A stretch of 64,000 bases of DNA. Source: Zanthoxylum bungeanum. Taxonomy: Eukaryota; Streptophyta; Magnoliopsida; Sapindales; Rutaceae. Below the pieces are notes generated by a model. That model was not told where the DNA came from. It did no database searches and saw only the letters and a program-made list of their open reading frames with translations. This document shows, one piece after another, positions 1-13,047 of the stretch (positions within the stretch are counted from its first letter, which is position 1; every line of letters begins with the position of its first letter). The position numbers and the translations under genes were made by a program. The stretch spans positions 1 to 64,000 of the forward strand of contig SKCR01033647.1 of the NCBI GenBank assembly GCA_019454045.1. The letters run 5' to 3'.

Positions 1-589
1 GCATTACGATTATAATGACTAAATCGATATTTCCGAAGCACCAAATTAGTCCAATTAATCATGCTTAATTCATTATTACATGTCAAACACACATAATGAA
101 AATCAAACCCATTTACATGCTTTCATGCTCTCGGCCAAGGAAGGTTATTTTGTCCGATTTGAATTCAATCCGATTAATTACACAATCGACAACGTATTAA
201 CTTCCCGAATGATTTCATACACATCCAATGTTCATAAAATCAAAATTACCAAGACATCAATAGGGTTATACATTCGGCCAAGGTGAGGAAATTGGGGATT
301 TTTGTTCAATTCAAAATTCAATCAAATTGACTCAATTAATATCATCCTTATCATTATAACTCATCCAATGAATTAAAATGAAAAAATTCCAAGAACTCCA
401 AGACTCCTACACATTCGGCCAACATGAATAAATTGGGGAAAATTATTCCAAATCATTTCAACAAATTGGTCCAACCAAAATGCAATTAGACATGTTATAA
501 GCATACTCAAACAAGCAATTTATTCAAATCATGCTCAACAAACATTTACCCAAATTTTAAACCCTACAAATTTCATGCTTGCAACATTA
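1..589 (-). other. E1 untranslated leader (distal part)
   Basis: AT-rich non-coding leader between PBS and gag, homologous to the leader of E8 (about 35050-35730). It holds the recurrent blocks seen in other leaders (a CGGCCAA word, GGGGAAA-TT..CCAAT words, CATGCTTA/AAGCATAC words). The short ORFs here are not conserved between copies, so I call no gene. Confidence 0.7.
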
Positions 590-602
590 GCTCATGATGC
601 CA
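590..602 (-). other. E1 primer-binding site (tRNA-iMet type)
   Basis: In element sense TGGCATCATGAGC, one base after the LTR end. It resembles the plant initiator-Met PBS TGGTATCAGAGC, with one extra base in the middle as in the other copies here. Confidence 0.8.
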
Positions 603-603
603 T

Positions 604-2618
604 TGGTAGTTTATTCTAAGGTCCCAAGATCAAATCAAGACATGAAATAATGTGTGAACACACAACGGAGGTAGCGGAATACTCACATTGATCGGTTATG
701 TCGATTTGAAGACGAATCAAGGCCCAAAACGTACTGCCTTGCTCACGCCACTGCAACCAGTCCATGCTCACTGTCTTGGCAGTTTTGGGTCTCAAAACGA
801 AGCTCCAAACTCCATCGGATGAGTCCCGCCTCATGGTCGAACCTCCCTACCACCTTCGCAAAACTTGTAAGTGTGCTAGCACTTGAATTTCACCATGAAA
901 ACCCACTCTTGCTTCCCTATGTTCACGCCAAAACTGGTTCAAAACCAGTGAAGAGGCCACCATTGCCGTGAGAGGAAGAGAGAATTTGAGAGAGATTGAA
1001 TTGTGTTGTTATTAAAATGATTTACCAAAAATCAATTTATATTTATGCCATAATTTTTATTAAATTAATAATAAAATTATGACACAAACATGCAATGGCT
1101 TAGAGTGTCAAACACTCAATTTCCATGCAATAACATTGAGTGCATTGTACACTATCTACATGCAAAGCATTATAATGACATGTGTCATGTGGGCCCCACA
1201 CGTTTCCAAATGAAAGTGGGCCCACGTGCACTCACGCGTTCGGGTTCGATATTTCCGAAATACCGAGCTTACGTCGCGACGTTAATTCAATCGAATTTAA
1301 ATAAATAATTGCGCCTAGCGAAATTATTATTTACGTCGCTAACGAATTAATTCTAAATTAACTCGTTTGCCCGAATTAAAATCTAATTTTAATTCCGCGT
1401 CGAAATCTAATTTCGTCTAATATATCGAATATATTAATACATCGATTAATTCCAAATTAATCGTTCTCTCTCTTTAGACGACATTTTATCCCGGATAAAA
1501 CATCTCCGTAATTAATCCTAGATTAATTCTCTCTCTCTTCTGTATAATCCCAGATTATTCAAGAGTGCGAGTTGTGCGTCATCGGTGGATTATCGGGAAG
1601 CGACCCATGAGATCCCCAGATAATCTGGCAGTAAATACGGTCGTCGGAGTATCCGAATCACGTACGTACCAAGTACTACGTTCTACCGATTTACGAGACA
1701 AGGTCGACTCCTAGCAAAGCACCAAGTCTACCCACTCAATTCTCCGGACATATCCATTTAAGAATATTAAGATCTGTATCAAGCGTAGTATACTAATGTA
1801 TTGTGCATCTCGGTCCAGTATTCTGATAGTCACGTGCTAGGCTGGGGCTGGATAAGTGTCTGCCCCGTACGAAGCACATGTCGGATGTCTGGTAACTAGT
1901 CTCTATAATCGGATATACATGACCTTGTCATAATATCCCGATGGCCGCGCAGCACTTAAGAGCACTAATACCGTATCCTGCGTGACATCATCTCCACTGT
2001 GACTGGAGTGATACTTCCGTCTTGACATCACACCCAATACTCTACGACTCTCTGATAAACCCAGAAGTGGTGTACTCAGAACTGTTTAAAGTCCCCTACC
2101 ACCAAAACCAAAGTTTATCGATTATCGTAAGTATAGCGATGCAAGTCTCAGGTTAAGACTATACACACCTACCTTGATTTCGGTCTCCCATAGACACATA
2201 GTCATAATACCAATGGGATTCCGAGGGGTCTATCCAGAGCGAAGCTGTTTCCCGTACCATCGGTGAAACACGACCTCCTATCGCACTTGCATAAGTATCC
2301 AACACTTATATATATGAGAACTATGCCGTTGTGCCCTCACAACGCACACAAGTGCAATACTAGCCTATCCCGCATTATCGATGTCCAGTCTCGATAATAC
2401 TACGGCTAGGGATATTTAATGATTAATCCTTCGTGGACTGATACTGTCTCATATCATCTCAATCCAGGAACTAATCATATGGACCTCTCTTCATTTATAT
2501 ATCTATGGTGATCTAATCACAAATGATGAGAGTGCAATTTCCTTATTACATAGTTAATTTGCTACAACAACACAATGATCTGTGCAAATAGTGACGCTAT
2601 GGGTCATATTATCCAACA
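604..2618 (-). repeat. E1 5' LTR (type II)
   Basis: 2015-bp LTR with TG...CA ends in element orientation (start at 2618, end at 604). It carries the family landmarks: the GACCCATAGCGTCAC-like start, the U3 array of short inverted repeats (about 1330-1560), and the palindrome GTGCTAGCAC at 873-882 near the 3' end. It is closely similar to the E9 and E10 LTRs along its length. Confidence 0.9.
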
Positions 2619-3837
2619 CAAATACCTTGTTCTCTTATGGGTGATAGAAGTAAAATCCTTTGGTTTCCCTAAGATAACCTACAAATAGACACTTATCCAT
2701 TTCGGGTTCTAGTTTGGTACCTTCCAAACGTTTGACGTGTGCCCAGCATCCCCAAATCTTTAGGAATGAGAAACTCGATTTCTTTCCTTTCTATATCTCA
2801 TACGGAGTCTATTGAACAGACTTTGACGGAACCTTATTCAAAATAAGTATTGCACTGTTCAATGCATATCCCCAGAAGGAAATAGGTAGCTCTGTGTGAG
2901 TCATCATAAACCTTACCATATCTAACAAAGTTCGGTTTCTTCGTTTAGACACACCGTTTAATTGAGGTGTTATGGGAGGAGTCCACTTTGAAAAAATACC
3001 ATATTCTTTCAAGTAATCAAGAAACTCATTGCTCAAGTATTCTCCACCACGATCTAACCGTAATGTTTTAATACTTTTATTGTCTGTTTATCTACTTCGT
3101 GTCGAAACTCTTTGAATTTCTCAAAGGTTTCCGACTTGTGTCTCATAAGATATATATAACCATAACGCGATGCATCATCCGTAAAAGTTACGAAGTATTT
3201 ATATCCACCTTTAGCCTGGCTAGACATGGGCCCACATATGTTACTATAAACGAGGGCTAATAGTTCGGTGGCACGTATACCTTTACCGCTAAAAGGTGTT
3301 TTAGACATTTTGCCTAATAAACAAGATTCGCAGACGTCATATGAATTTGGATCAAATCCGTCCAAGTACCCACTCTTCGAAAGTGTGGATATACGAGTTT
3401 TGTTAATGTGTCCCAGACGACAATGCCACGTATAAGTTTCATCTTGGTTACTTAGCTTAAGCCTTTTGTTTGTTACATTATATGTTTGAGATTGAATTAT
3501 ATTCAAAATATAAAGACCATTATTCACATCAGCACTACTTATCTCCATATCATTTTTATACATAAAACACACAGTGTTTCTAAATATAAGGTGATACCCA
3601 CATTGGGCTAATAAAGATACAGATATAATATTCCTAGTCAATTAGGTACATAATAACAGTCTGAAAGATTTAGTACATGCCCCGAGGCAGTTCCAAAATA
3701 TAAGTCCCAATAGCCAAAAAGGCGACTCTAGTCCTATTTCCAACGCGGAGGTCAATCTCTCATGAAGCCAGTCTTCTGCTAATCTGAAGATCATGCACAT
3801 CAGCTCATATATGGGTACTAAAACCAGAATAAAAAAT
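2619..3837 (-). pseudogene. E2 pol fragment: protease remnant, GAG-pre-integrase and integrase (broken)
   Basis: Part of a Copia polyprotein that would cleave itself and integrate the cDNA. The GAG-pre-integrase/HHCC zinc module (WHCRLGH...CESC) and the integrase core are readable at 3641-3054; the frame shifts and continues at 3036-2809 with the PQLNGVSKRRNRT region. The protease motif expected as D-S-G reads Y-S-G, and the first integrase Asp (HSD in E4 and E7) reads YSN, so both active sites are damaged. Several stops lie between 3650 and 3837. E1 interrupts the gene at 2618. Lineage looks like Angela (BARE-like) from the integrase wording, but this was not tested by a search. Confidence 0.85.
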
Positions 3838-4725
3838 CTAATTTTTAAAACTAGAAGTATACATGTTTATTTCTATAACAAACATACCTGAAGTCGGTGC
3901 CTTGCCCGCTTTCTTATCCTTCATCTGCGCCTTGTACTCACCGTATTCACGCTTCCAATGACCGCGTTTGACACACTGAACATAGACATCTTGGGATTTA
4001 TCATTTGCCTTCCCATAAGACTTTGACGATTTGGAATTGCCCTTCTTCTTCTTCTTCTTTGCACCTCCAGTAGCCTTTGGCCAAGCCCTCGAAGACTGAG
4101 ATGTTGAAGCAGAGTGCGCCTCGCACTTTTTGTCCTTCAAAAGCTCTTTTTATGCGTAGCATTGACATCAACTCTCCAAGAGTATGATATTGGTTCATCA
4201 TATTATAGTTCATGATGAACGCGCTCCAACTGTCAGGAAGAGACTTCAAGGTCAAATATATAGAAGTCTCAGCCTCGAAGATTATGTCTAATTGTCCCAG
4301 ATGTACGATGTCAGCAATCATCTGCGACACATGATGTTTGACAGATGTACCCTCTGACATGCGAGCGTGAAAGAGCTTCTTCTGCAACACATACTTCTAC
4401 GATCTCAGGTTAGATCGATGAAGATCATGTAATTTCTCCATCATTTCATATGGATCCAATCCCTTGTTCTGACGACGGAATTATGGAGTCATCACACAAG
4501 CATAACGGATTGAGCAGTTGAGTTGTCATCGCTGTGAGTCTTCCAAAGCTCCAGCTCAACTGGCTGCTCAAGTCCGGCCTTAGGCCCAAGAGGTTTCTCT
4601 ATAGCATAAAGCAACTTCTCGGATCCTAGGACAATTATGAGATTCATTTCCCAGTCTGGAAAGTTTGCGCGATTAAAGAAATTTTCGCCCATGACGATGT
4701 CTCTGACGCTGTTCTTTCGCGTCAT
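3838..4725 (-). pseudogene. E2 gag (broken)
   Basis: Capsid/nucleocapsid region of the Copia polyprotein, starting at the ATG at 4725 (MTRKNSVRDIVMGENFF). The N-terminal gag domain occupies 4725-4492 in one frame, the middle lies in a second frame (4390 to about 4130), and a lysine-rich stretch plus zinc knuckle is in the first frame again (4140-3838), so at least two indels are present. The CCHC knuckle is degraded: its first and last cysteines are both tyrosine (Y-VQ-C...H...Y, 3984-3943). The start is supported by the homologous ATG in E4 and E7. Confidence 0.85.
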
Positions 4726-6828
4726 CTTGATTGCAATAGTCTAACTATTCAATCAACATTTTTTGGGTACAGTCCAACTATTATATTAAAAATAATAAAA
4801 TATTAGTCTAACTAATAAATATTTATAATGAAGACAATAATTTAAAAGCGCGTATTTGGAAAGTATTTGAATGAAATTGCAAATTCAATACTGGCCTCCC
4901 ACTATTTTTCGGCGAGCCTCTAACCCTATGTTGAGTACTCGGGAAACCTAGTTTCCTAGTGGGCTAGGATCCTGTTAAATAATACACAAACTTGACTTTG
5001 GCCAACAAGCTGTATGATATTTAACTAAGTAGATCTCTAAGATCAATTGGATCTCATCCAATTCCTATATCCGGTAGATGGACCTCCAAGTTCGAAACAT
5101 ATATACAATATATATGCCAATATATCCAATATATTTTCCTAACCTTTTCCTCTGAATCAACTAAGCCTTGGCTTCGGCTTAACAAGCTTAATGATTCCAG
5201 TTAAGCGGGACCCATTGACTTTGGAAAGCTTCGTAATCCATGTCGATGAATAACAAGTGATCTTGACTTTGGCCAACAAATCATGACTTGCCCCAAGACA
5301 TGCGATATGGAAAAAAGCTCTCATGATTCAAACACATCTGCGATGAACAAAGGTCTTGACTTTGGCCAACAAACCAATGGCAACCTTGGATCTTGAGAAT
5401 GAATCACTCAATGGAAGGAAAATGCTTAATATTTGTTGAGGGGTTTTTCGCGTGAATTGGCAACCAATTTATTATCTTTGATTAGGTCTCATCATACACC
5501 CTTAAGCATGCATTATAGAATAAATCATTCTCTTTCCTCTCCCCGGCTAGCACTATTCTAACTTCTACCTAATTACATAATACAAAAAAGAAACCTTATT
5601 TACATTGAAGGGAATTGGTGAGAAGACAATTACAAAAAGTCGAGAGATAAAGGATGGACACGCATGTCCAATTTAACAAATTCTAAATTTATTACAATAA
5701 TTTCCAAAATTGTCCCCACCCATCTAATATCCATCTGATATACATTATTCATACAATACATCCATGTATTCACACAAAGCATGTTATTCAATCAATCTAA
5801 TCCAATTAATTAATCTTTGAATTAATGATCATCCAATGTTCAAACAACGATTTGATTTACGCGAGTCCAACTCGTTTAAGAATAAGTACTCAAAGTGCGT
5901 ATTCTTGAAATATATCGAACTACAATTTTAAATCCAATTTAATTTGTATTCAATACTAATTCTATATTTAATTCCAATTTAAATAATTACACTTATTAAT
6001 ATGCCTTTGCGACTTAGATTCTAAATCTAATCTTAATGGGTCTCAAAGCCCAAGTAACATCTATTGTCAATTTAATTAAGGTCCAATGGCCTATCAATTA
6101 ATTTCTTAAGGCATGGGCTTTGGCCAATATGGGTCAAACCCAAATGCCAAGGCCCAATAAAGAAATCATCATATTTGATATAAAATTAATTTCGGCGCAT
6201 TAGGCCCAATTAAATTTGAAAGGCCCATTAATTATATTTGGACTTAACGGAATAGTTTTAGGCCCAATTTGGATCCAATCCAATTGTCCTAAACCAACTT
6301 GGCCAAACCAAGCCCGTTAGGCCCAAATATAACCATTTTAGCCCAATTCCAAATTAAGCCTAATTAATTAAATTCCAATATTCCAAATATCACAATTTAT
6401 TTAATCAAAGTGTATTGCAATAATTAATTATTCAAATTAACATTTACAAAACACCAATTTAAATAATTAATCATGCTTTATTCCTTTCAATACATGTCCA
6501 ACATTATTGAAGCGAAATCAACTCTAATATGCTTCTTTAACTCACGGAAATATGGATATTTTTCATTAATTTTGATTTCAATCCGATTAAATCACAAATC
6601 AATATATCCAAGCATTTTAAACACATCCAATGGTCTAAAAACAAAAATCACCATGAGTTTAGGGTTCATCATATTTTCAGCCAACATAACCAAATTTAGG
6701 AAAATTAATCCAATCAATTTTTCATAAAATTAATCATGCATAACTATAAGTTATCATAATCTAAGCATGCTCAAACAATCAATTTGATAAAATCATGTTC
6801 CAAGCAAAAATACCCAAATTCAAGTTTA
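4726..6828 (-). other. E2 untranslated leader
   Basis: About 2.1 kb between gag and the 5' LTR without a conserved ORF. Contents in genome order: short inverted repeats directly before gag (for example ATAGT/ACTAT around CTA near 4735-4750), three copies of TTGACTTTGGCCAACAA (4992, 5273, 5356), a polypyrimidine-rich stretch near 5540, and a cluster of GGCCCA/GGGCC words at 6040-6360. The same order occurs in the leaders of E4, E7, E8, E9 and E10. Confidence 0.75.
4992..5372 (-). repeat. Three-copy leader motif in E2
   Basis: The 17-mer TTGACTTTGGCCAACAA (plus-strand reading) starts at 4992, 5273 and 5356, all exact. It contains the 8-bp palindrome TTGGCCAA. The same three copies with similar spacing occur in E7, E8 and E9. 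Function unknown. Confidence 0.85.
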
Positions 6829-8475
6829 TAGCGGAAATTATACTCACTTTGATCGGTTTGTTGGATGTGTAGAGAACAAAATATTTTGTCTCATTTGAAG
6901 TTGCTCTAAGCTCCTCTTTGAATGATTGGTGTGGCTCTAAGTCTTGAAGTTTGATTCCAAACTCAATGGGAAAGGTTTCCCCATCACCTTAGAATGACCA
7001 TTTTATGTGCTAGCACTTGAAAATTTTGCAACAAAACTTCCTTATTGCTCTTTGGAACTCATAGCAAAGTGAGAGTAAGAGAGGGAGAGAATTTTCGGTG
7101 GTAAGAGAGATGAAGAAGAGTGATTGTTTAGATGAGTGAACGTGTTACCTAATATTTGATTTTCAAAAAATCAATAATATAACATTTACCAAATCTAAGT
7201 TAGTAAATGTCACTCATTTTAATCACACTTGAGTGTTTTAGAAGTCATCACTAAATACCAAATTCAATCAACATAAAGTGATGAGAATGACATGTGATGT
7301 GACTTGATTTGGGCCCCACTTTGATTCAAAATCAGAGTGGGCCTGCAAACACATTTCGGGCTCCGGTTTGCTAATTCTGAATTAACGAATTTTCCGTTGT
7401 GACTTAATTAAATCAAATTTAATTAAACAATTATGCCTAGCAAAATTACTATTAAAGTCGCTCACGAATTAATTCTAAATTAATTCGTTCGCCCGAATTA
7501 AAATCTTATTTCAATTATGTTATGAAATCTAATTTCATTTAATATATCGAATATTTTATTTAATCGATTAATTCCGAATTAATCGTTCTCTCTCTTCTAT
7601 CCGAACAAGTGCATACCCGGTACCACGTTCATAACAAGTTACAAGTCATGGTTGGCTTCTAGCAAAGTGTCGTGCCTACCCAATTCTCCAGAAATATTCT
7701 TTAATGAATATATATTATTTTTCAGACGGAGTATACATAGTATTGCGTATTGCGTATTGCGATCCAGTATCAGATTTCACATGCTAGGCCTGGGGCTGGA
7801 TTAGTATCTGCCCCGTACGAATCATATATCAGATCATTAGTAACTAGTATCTTTAATCGGATAATCATGACCTTGTCATATTATCCCGATGGTTGTAACA
7901 CATCAGAGTACCAGTTCTTTATTCCTGTGTGATCATCATCTCCATATGACTGAAGTGATACTTCTGTCTTGACATCACACCCAATACACTACGATTCTCA
8001 ATAAACCAAGAAGAGGCATACACAGAACCTGTTAAAGTCTTGGATGACCAAAACCAAAGCGTATTGATTGTCACAAGTACTAGCGATGCAAGTCTCAGGT
8101 TAAGACCAAATACACGTACCCTGATTCGGATTCCCATAGACACATAGTCATACTACCATTGAGATTCCGAGGGGTCTATCCAGAGCGAAGTTGTTTCCGT
8201 ACCATCGGTAAACACAACCTCCTATCACACTTGCATAAGTATCCAATACTTAAATATATGAGAACTATGACGTTACACTTCCATAACACGAACAAGTGCA
8301 ATACTAGTCTATTCTCCATTATCGATGTCCAATCTCGATAATACTACGACTAGAGATAATTAATGATTAAACCTTTGTGGATTGATACTGTCTCATATCT
8401 TATTAATCCGAAACTAATCATAAGGACTTTTATCATTTATATATTCAAGTAATCTAATTACAAAATGATAAAACA
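6829..8475 (-). repeat. E2 5' LTR, truncated at both ends (type I-like)
   Basis: Homologous to the other family A LTRs from the GCGGAA..ACTCAC..GATCGG block (6831) to the CTAATTACAAAATGATAAAA block (8475). It lacks the inner TG...tRNA junction and the outermost 130 bp or so. It keeps the palindrome GTGCTAGCAC (7007-7016) and the inverted-repeat array near 7470-7600. Its outer part matches the type I LTR of E7 better than type II. Confidence 0.8.
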
Positions 8476-8477
8476 GT

Positions 8478-8958
8478 TGATCGGTGTAAAGACACACGTA
8501 TAACGCAAGCGCACGTATCGTTCAAGTAGTATAAAAATATCTATCCCACGAGGACTTAATTCCTACTGTTATTATTAATTATTGATACTATTTATTTACA
8601 GGTATCTAACTGAAGGAGAAGATAATTATTGCTTTTTGTTGGTTGAATGTGGATTTGCTAATTAAAATAAAAACAGACTCAAAAGAAAATAATAAGGAAA
8701 ATAAAAGAAAAGACTCAAAGATCTAGGGTCGTGACTCCACACAATATTATTCTAAAGATGAATTGATTCTCTTACATATGTATAATAAATCATTTTGCTA
8801 ACCTGGAACACGAAGATATGCAAAAGCCTCTGTCAATGGTCAGACACAAATACCAAATATAACCTAATTGAACAGTATGTCTATGTCAATCAAATTACCT
8901 GAATTCATTAAGATCAAGTTCCAATTGTGGCTACCCCCGCCCGACAGGTATATGTCTA
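8478..8958. mobile_element. E3: fragment of an unidentified repeat, possibly an LTR start
   Basis: These 480 bp match neither family A nor E6. The segment begins TGATCGGTGTAAAG right where homology to the E2 LTR stops, and continues with words like CGCAAGCGCACGTATCGTTC and CCCACGAGGACTTAAT. From memory, such words are typical of the first part of some plant LTRs. It ends abruptly at the left end of E4. The simplest reading is an LTR element inserted in the E2 LTR and then split by E4. No coding potential is seen. Confidence 0.45.
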
Positions 8959-10848
8959 TGTTGGACAGTTATGACCCATAGCGTCACTGTTTGTAAAATA
9001 CATTGTGTTTTTGTACAAAATTAACTATGTAGTAATGAAATTGCCTTTTACCATTTTGTAATTTATTTACTTTGATATATAAATTGTAAAAGTCCTTATG
9101 ATTAGTTCCGGATTGAGATGATATGAGATAGTATCAATCCATAAAGGTTTAATAATTAAATATCCTTAGTCGTAGTATTATCAAGATTGGACATCGATAA
9201 TGCGGAATAGACTAGTATTGCACTTGTGCGCGTTGTGAGGGCATAACGGCATAGTTCTCATATATTTAAGTATTGGATACTTATGCAAGTGCAATAGGAG
9301 GTTGTGTTTTACCGATGGTACGGAAAACAGCTTCGCTCTGGATAGACCCCACGGAATCCCACTGGTAGTATGTCTATGTGTCTATGGGAGTCCGCTTCAG
9401 GGTAGGTGTATTTGGTCTTAACCTGAGACTTGCATCGCTAGTACTTGTGATAATCGGTAAACTTTGGTTTTGGTCGTCCAGGGCTTTAACAGGTTCTGTG
9501 TACGCCTCTACTAGGTTTATTGAGAATTGTAGTGTATTGGATGTGATGTCAAGACGGAAGTATCACTTCAGACATATGGACATGATGATCAAGCAGGGAT
9601 TCAGAACTGGTTCTCTATTGTGTTGCAACCATCGGGATAATATGACAAGGTCATGATTATCCGATTCAAAGAGACTAGTTGCATGATATCCGATATGTGC
9701 TTCGTACAGGGCAGACATTATTCCAACCCCAGGCCTTGCACGTGACATCCGATACTGGATCATAATACGTAATACTACGGTATACTACGCCTGATATAGA
9801 TCGAATATTTCAGGAGAATTGGGTAGGCATGGCGCTTTGCTAGAAGCCAACCTTATCTCATAAATCGGTAAAAACGTAGTACGAGGTACGTACATGTTCG
9901 GATAGTCCGACGACCAGATTTACTGCCAACATATCCAGGGATCTCTTGGGTCGCTTCCCGAAGATTCACCGATGACATATGATTCGAACTTAATTAGTCT
10001 GGGATTAACTGCAGATAAACTTTATCTTGGAAAAAGTACTATTTGAAGAGAGAGAAAGATTAATTTGGAATTAATCGATAAAATAATATATTCGATATAT
10101 TATTCGAAATTAGATTTCGACACGAAATTAAAATTAGATTTTAATTTGGGTATACGAGTTAATTTATAATTAATTCGTTAGCGACGTGAATAGTAATTTT
10201 GCTAGGCATAATTATTTAATTAAATTCGATTTAATTACGTCGCGATGGAAGTTCGTTAATTCAGAATTAATGAACCCGAGACCGGGAGTGTTTGCGGGCC
10301 CACTCACATTCGGAATTGAGTGGGGCCTACATGTCACATCAACCATCACATCACATGTCACTTTTAGTTGCTTTAGGTTGATGTGTTTAGGTGAGTTGGT
10401 GATGGTATGTATTACACTCCAAGTCAAAGCTTTGAAAGACATATACCAAATTCAATTTCGGTATATCATTATTATTTTTTTTGAAACAAAATATACAAGT
10501 TTCCATTTCTCTCTCCATTGCCGTGAGCTGTGTGGAGTTTTTCCCTCTCCATTTTCTTTCATCTTGACCAAATTTAAAAGGAAGATTGTGAAGAATTTTT
10601 GTTGCAAAAATTATCAAGGATCATATCAAGGTGATAGGGAAACCTATTCAAGAGCTTGGAAAGACAAAACAAAGCTTGGAGCTTGTGCTTTCATCTTGGT
10701 TGAATTCTTGGACTGCTTGGAGGAGTTCATTTTGTTGTTTGACGTATCCAAAATCGATCAATGTAAGTGTGTTTCTGCCACTCTTCTTTGTTATTCATTC
10801 ATCATTCTATGCTTATTTGATCTTGGGATTAAACCTAGAAATCCAACA
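8959..10848 (+). repeat. E4 5' LTR (type I)
   Basis: 1890 bp from TGTTGGACAG to ATCCAACA, followed one base later by the PBS. It aligns with 19051-19899 over the first 850 bp. An open frame at 10186-10887 lies in the U5 part, is not conserved in the other LTRs, and is not called as a gene. Confidence 0.93.
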
Positions 10849-10849
10849 A

Positions 10850-10863
10850 TGGTATTAGAGAGC
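10850..10863 (+). other. E4 primer-binding site
   Basis: TGGTATTAGAGAGC, one base after the LTR; a degraded version of the initiator tRNA-Met complement. Confidence 0.75.
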
Positions 10864-13047
10864 AAAAATGAGCATGAAATGAATTAGGGTAAAATATGGG
10901 TAAAATCAATGTGAGCATGATTTGATAAAATTGATTTATTGAGTATGCTTAAATGTTGATATTATGAGGTTGTATTGGATCAATTTCATGAAATATTGAT
11001 TGGATCAATTTTTGCCCCATGACTAGGCTTGGCAGAATACATGTTTTACCCTAGGTTCATGGTATTTTTTATTTTGATGATCATTGTATGACTTGAAATG
11101 ATTGGTAATGTCGATTTGTAATTCGATCGGATTGAAAAACGAAATCGGATAAAAACTCTAATCATTACCGTGAACCAATAAGCATGTAATGGACTTGATT
11201 TTTTTTTTATTCAAGAATGTTGGACATTAGTTGAATAATAGGATACATAATTAATTAGTTAAATTGTATTTTGGAAATATTGATTTAGTTAATTGATGTA
11301 ATACACTTAAGTTAATTGAATTATAAAATTTAGAATTTTAAAATTTGATTAATGGGCTTAATTTTGAATTGGGCTTGAAAATGTTATGTTTGGACATAAT
11401 GGGCTTGGTTGGGCTAAGTTGGTTTAGGCCAATTGGATTGGATCCAAATTGGGCCTAAATCATTCCATTTAGTCTAAATGTAATAAATGGGCTTTAAAAG
11501 TTTAATTGGGCCTTATGGGCTTTAAAAGTTTTATGGCAAATGAGGGTGATTCCTTAATTGGGCTTGGTAATTGGGTTTGACCCACATTGACCAAAGCCCA
11601 TGCCTTATGAAATCAATTGAAAGCCCATCAGACTTTAATTAAACGAACATTGGATGTTAGTTGGTCTTTGAGACCCGATAAGATTAGATTTGAAATCTAA
11701 GTCGTTAAAGCGCATTAAAAAGTGTAGATATTTAATTTGGAATTAAATAGTTGAATTAGTATTGAATACAAAATAAATTATATTTAACAAGTAGTTCGAT
11801 ATAATTCAAGAATTCGTACTTTGAGTACTTATTCTCAAACGAGTTGGACTCACGTAAAATCAAATCATTGTTTGAACATTGGATGATCACATAATTCAAA
11901 GACTAATTAATTGGATTAGATTTGTTGAATTGCATGCTATGAATGAATATATGGATATGTTGAATGAATAGCATATATCGGATGGTTATTTGAAGGGAAA
12001 TGGCAATTTTAGAAATTGTTGTAAATTTGGAATTTATAAATTGGACCTGCGTGTCCAGCCTTATCTCTCATTATTTCTTTGTATTCTCTTCTCACCTAAT
12101 TCTCCTCAATGTTAATGAGGTTTCTTTTATTGTATTATATAATTGGGTAGAAGTAGAATAGTGCAAGCCGGGGAGAGGAAGAAAGTGATTTGTTCTAGGA
12201 ACAAGTTGTTAAATATCCATCCACATATCATTATTAATTTACTTTTCGCGTCTTATGATGTTTTAGAAGCATGCTTAAGGGTGTATGATAAGACCTTAAC
12301 AAAGATAATAAATTGGTTGCCAATTTACACAAAAAACCCTCAAAATATATTAAGCGTTTTTCCTTCCGTTGAGTGATTCTTACTCAAGATCCAAAGTTGG
12401 CATTGGTTTGTTTGCCAAAGTCAAGACCTTTGTCAATTGCGGATGTGTTTGAATCATGAAAGTTTTATTCCATATCGGTGTCTTGTCCAAGTTGTGATTT
12501 GGTGGCCATAGTCAAGATCACTTCTTGTCCATCGACATTGATTACGAAGCTTTCCATGTCAATGGGTCCCGCTTAACTGGAATCATTAAGCGTGTTGTGC
12601 CAAAGCCAAAGCTTAGTTGATTCAGAGGAAAAAGGTTAGGAAAATATATTGATTTATTGGCATATATACTGTATATATGTTTCGGACTGGGATGTCCACC
12701 TACCGGATCTAGGAATTGGATGAGATCCAATTGATCTTCGAGATCTACCTAGTTAAATACCATATAGCTAGTTGTCCAAAGTCAAGGTTGTGTGTTATTT
12801 AACGGGATCCTAGCCCACTAGGAAACTGGGTTTCCCGTGTACTCGACAGAGGGTTAGAGGCTCTACGAAAAATAGTGGGAGGCTAGTATTGAATTTGCAC
12901 TTTCATTCAGATACCTAGGTTTATGCGCTTTCAAAATATTTCGTCAAAATTATTTTATTAGTTGGACTAATACAATGTTATTTTTCTTGTAACAGTTAGA
13001 CTGTACCCAAATATCATTGATTATATAGTTGGACTATCGAAATCAAG
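10864..13047 (+). other. E4 untranslated leader
   Basis: About 2.2 kb without conserved coding. It holds a dense run of TGGGCY words (about 11350-11600), a weak version of the three-copy TTGGCCAAAGTC motif (near 12408, 12497 and 12768), and inverted repeats directly before gag (TTAGT/ACTAA around TGG near 12958; ATAGT/ACTAT around TGG near 13026). Same order as in the other family A leaders. Confidence 0.75.

Larger units (their letters stand above)
1..2618 (-). mobile_element. E1: type II family A Copia element, 5' portion (leader, PBS, 5' LTR)
   Basis: Reading on the minus strand, a complete 5' LTR (604-2618) is followed by a primer-binding site and the start of a leader that runs off the left edge. 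To its right, sequence resumes inside the pol of E2, so E1 inserted into E2. The expected 5-bp TSD on this side is CAAAT (2619-2623); its partner lies outside the window. The LTR start (TGTTGGATAATATGACCC in element sense) matches the type II LTRs of E5 and E9. No gag-pol of E1 is in the window. Confidence 0.85.
2619..8475 (-). mobile_element. E2: type I family A Copia element, partial
   Basis: Minus-strand element with integrase, gag, leader and most of its 5' LTR. The C-terminal half of pol and the 3' LTR are beyond E1, off the left edge. The PBS and the LTR/leader junction have been lost by a small deletion near 6829. The last roughly 130 bp expected at the outer end of the LTR are missing, where fragment E3 begins. 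It appears to be the outermost, oldest layer. Confidence 0.8.

Noticed and set aside
9378..9656. Recurring 92-codon frames in the LTRs (also 19470-19748 and 26786-27064)
   Set aside because: They are similar because the LTRs are copies of each other. Type II LTRs do not keep the frame, and there is no start context or domain, so I do not call a gene.
10186..10887. 233-codon open frame in the E4 5' LTR
   Set aside because: It spans U3/R/U5 and the PBS, has no recognisable domain and is not open in the other LTRs.
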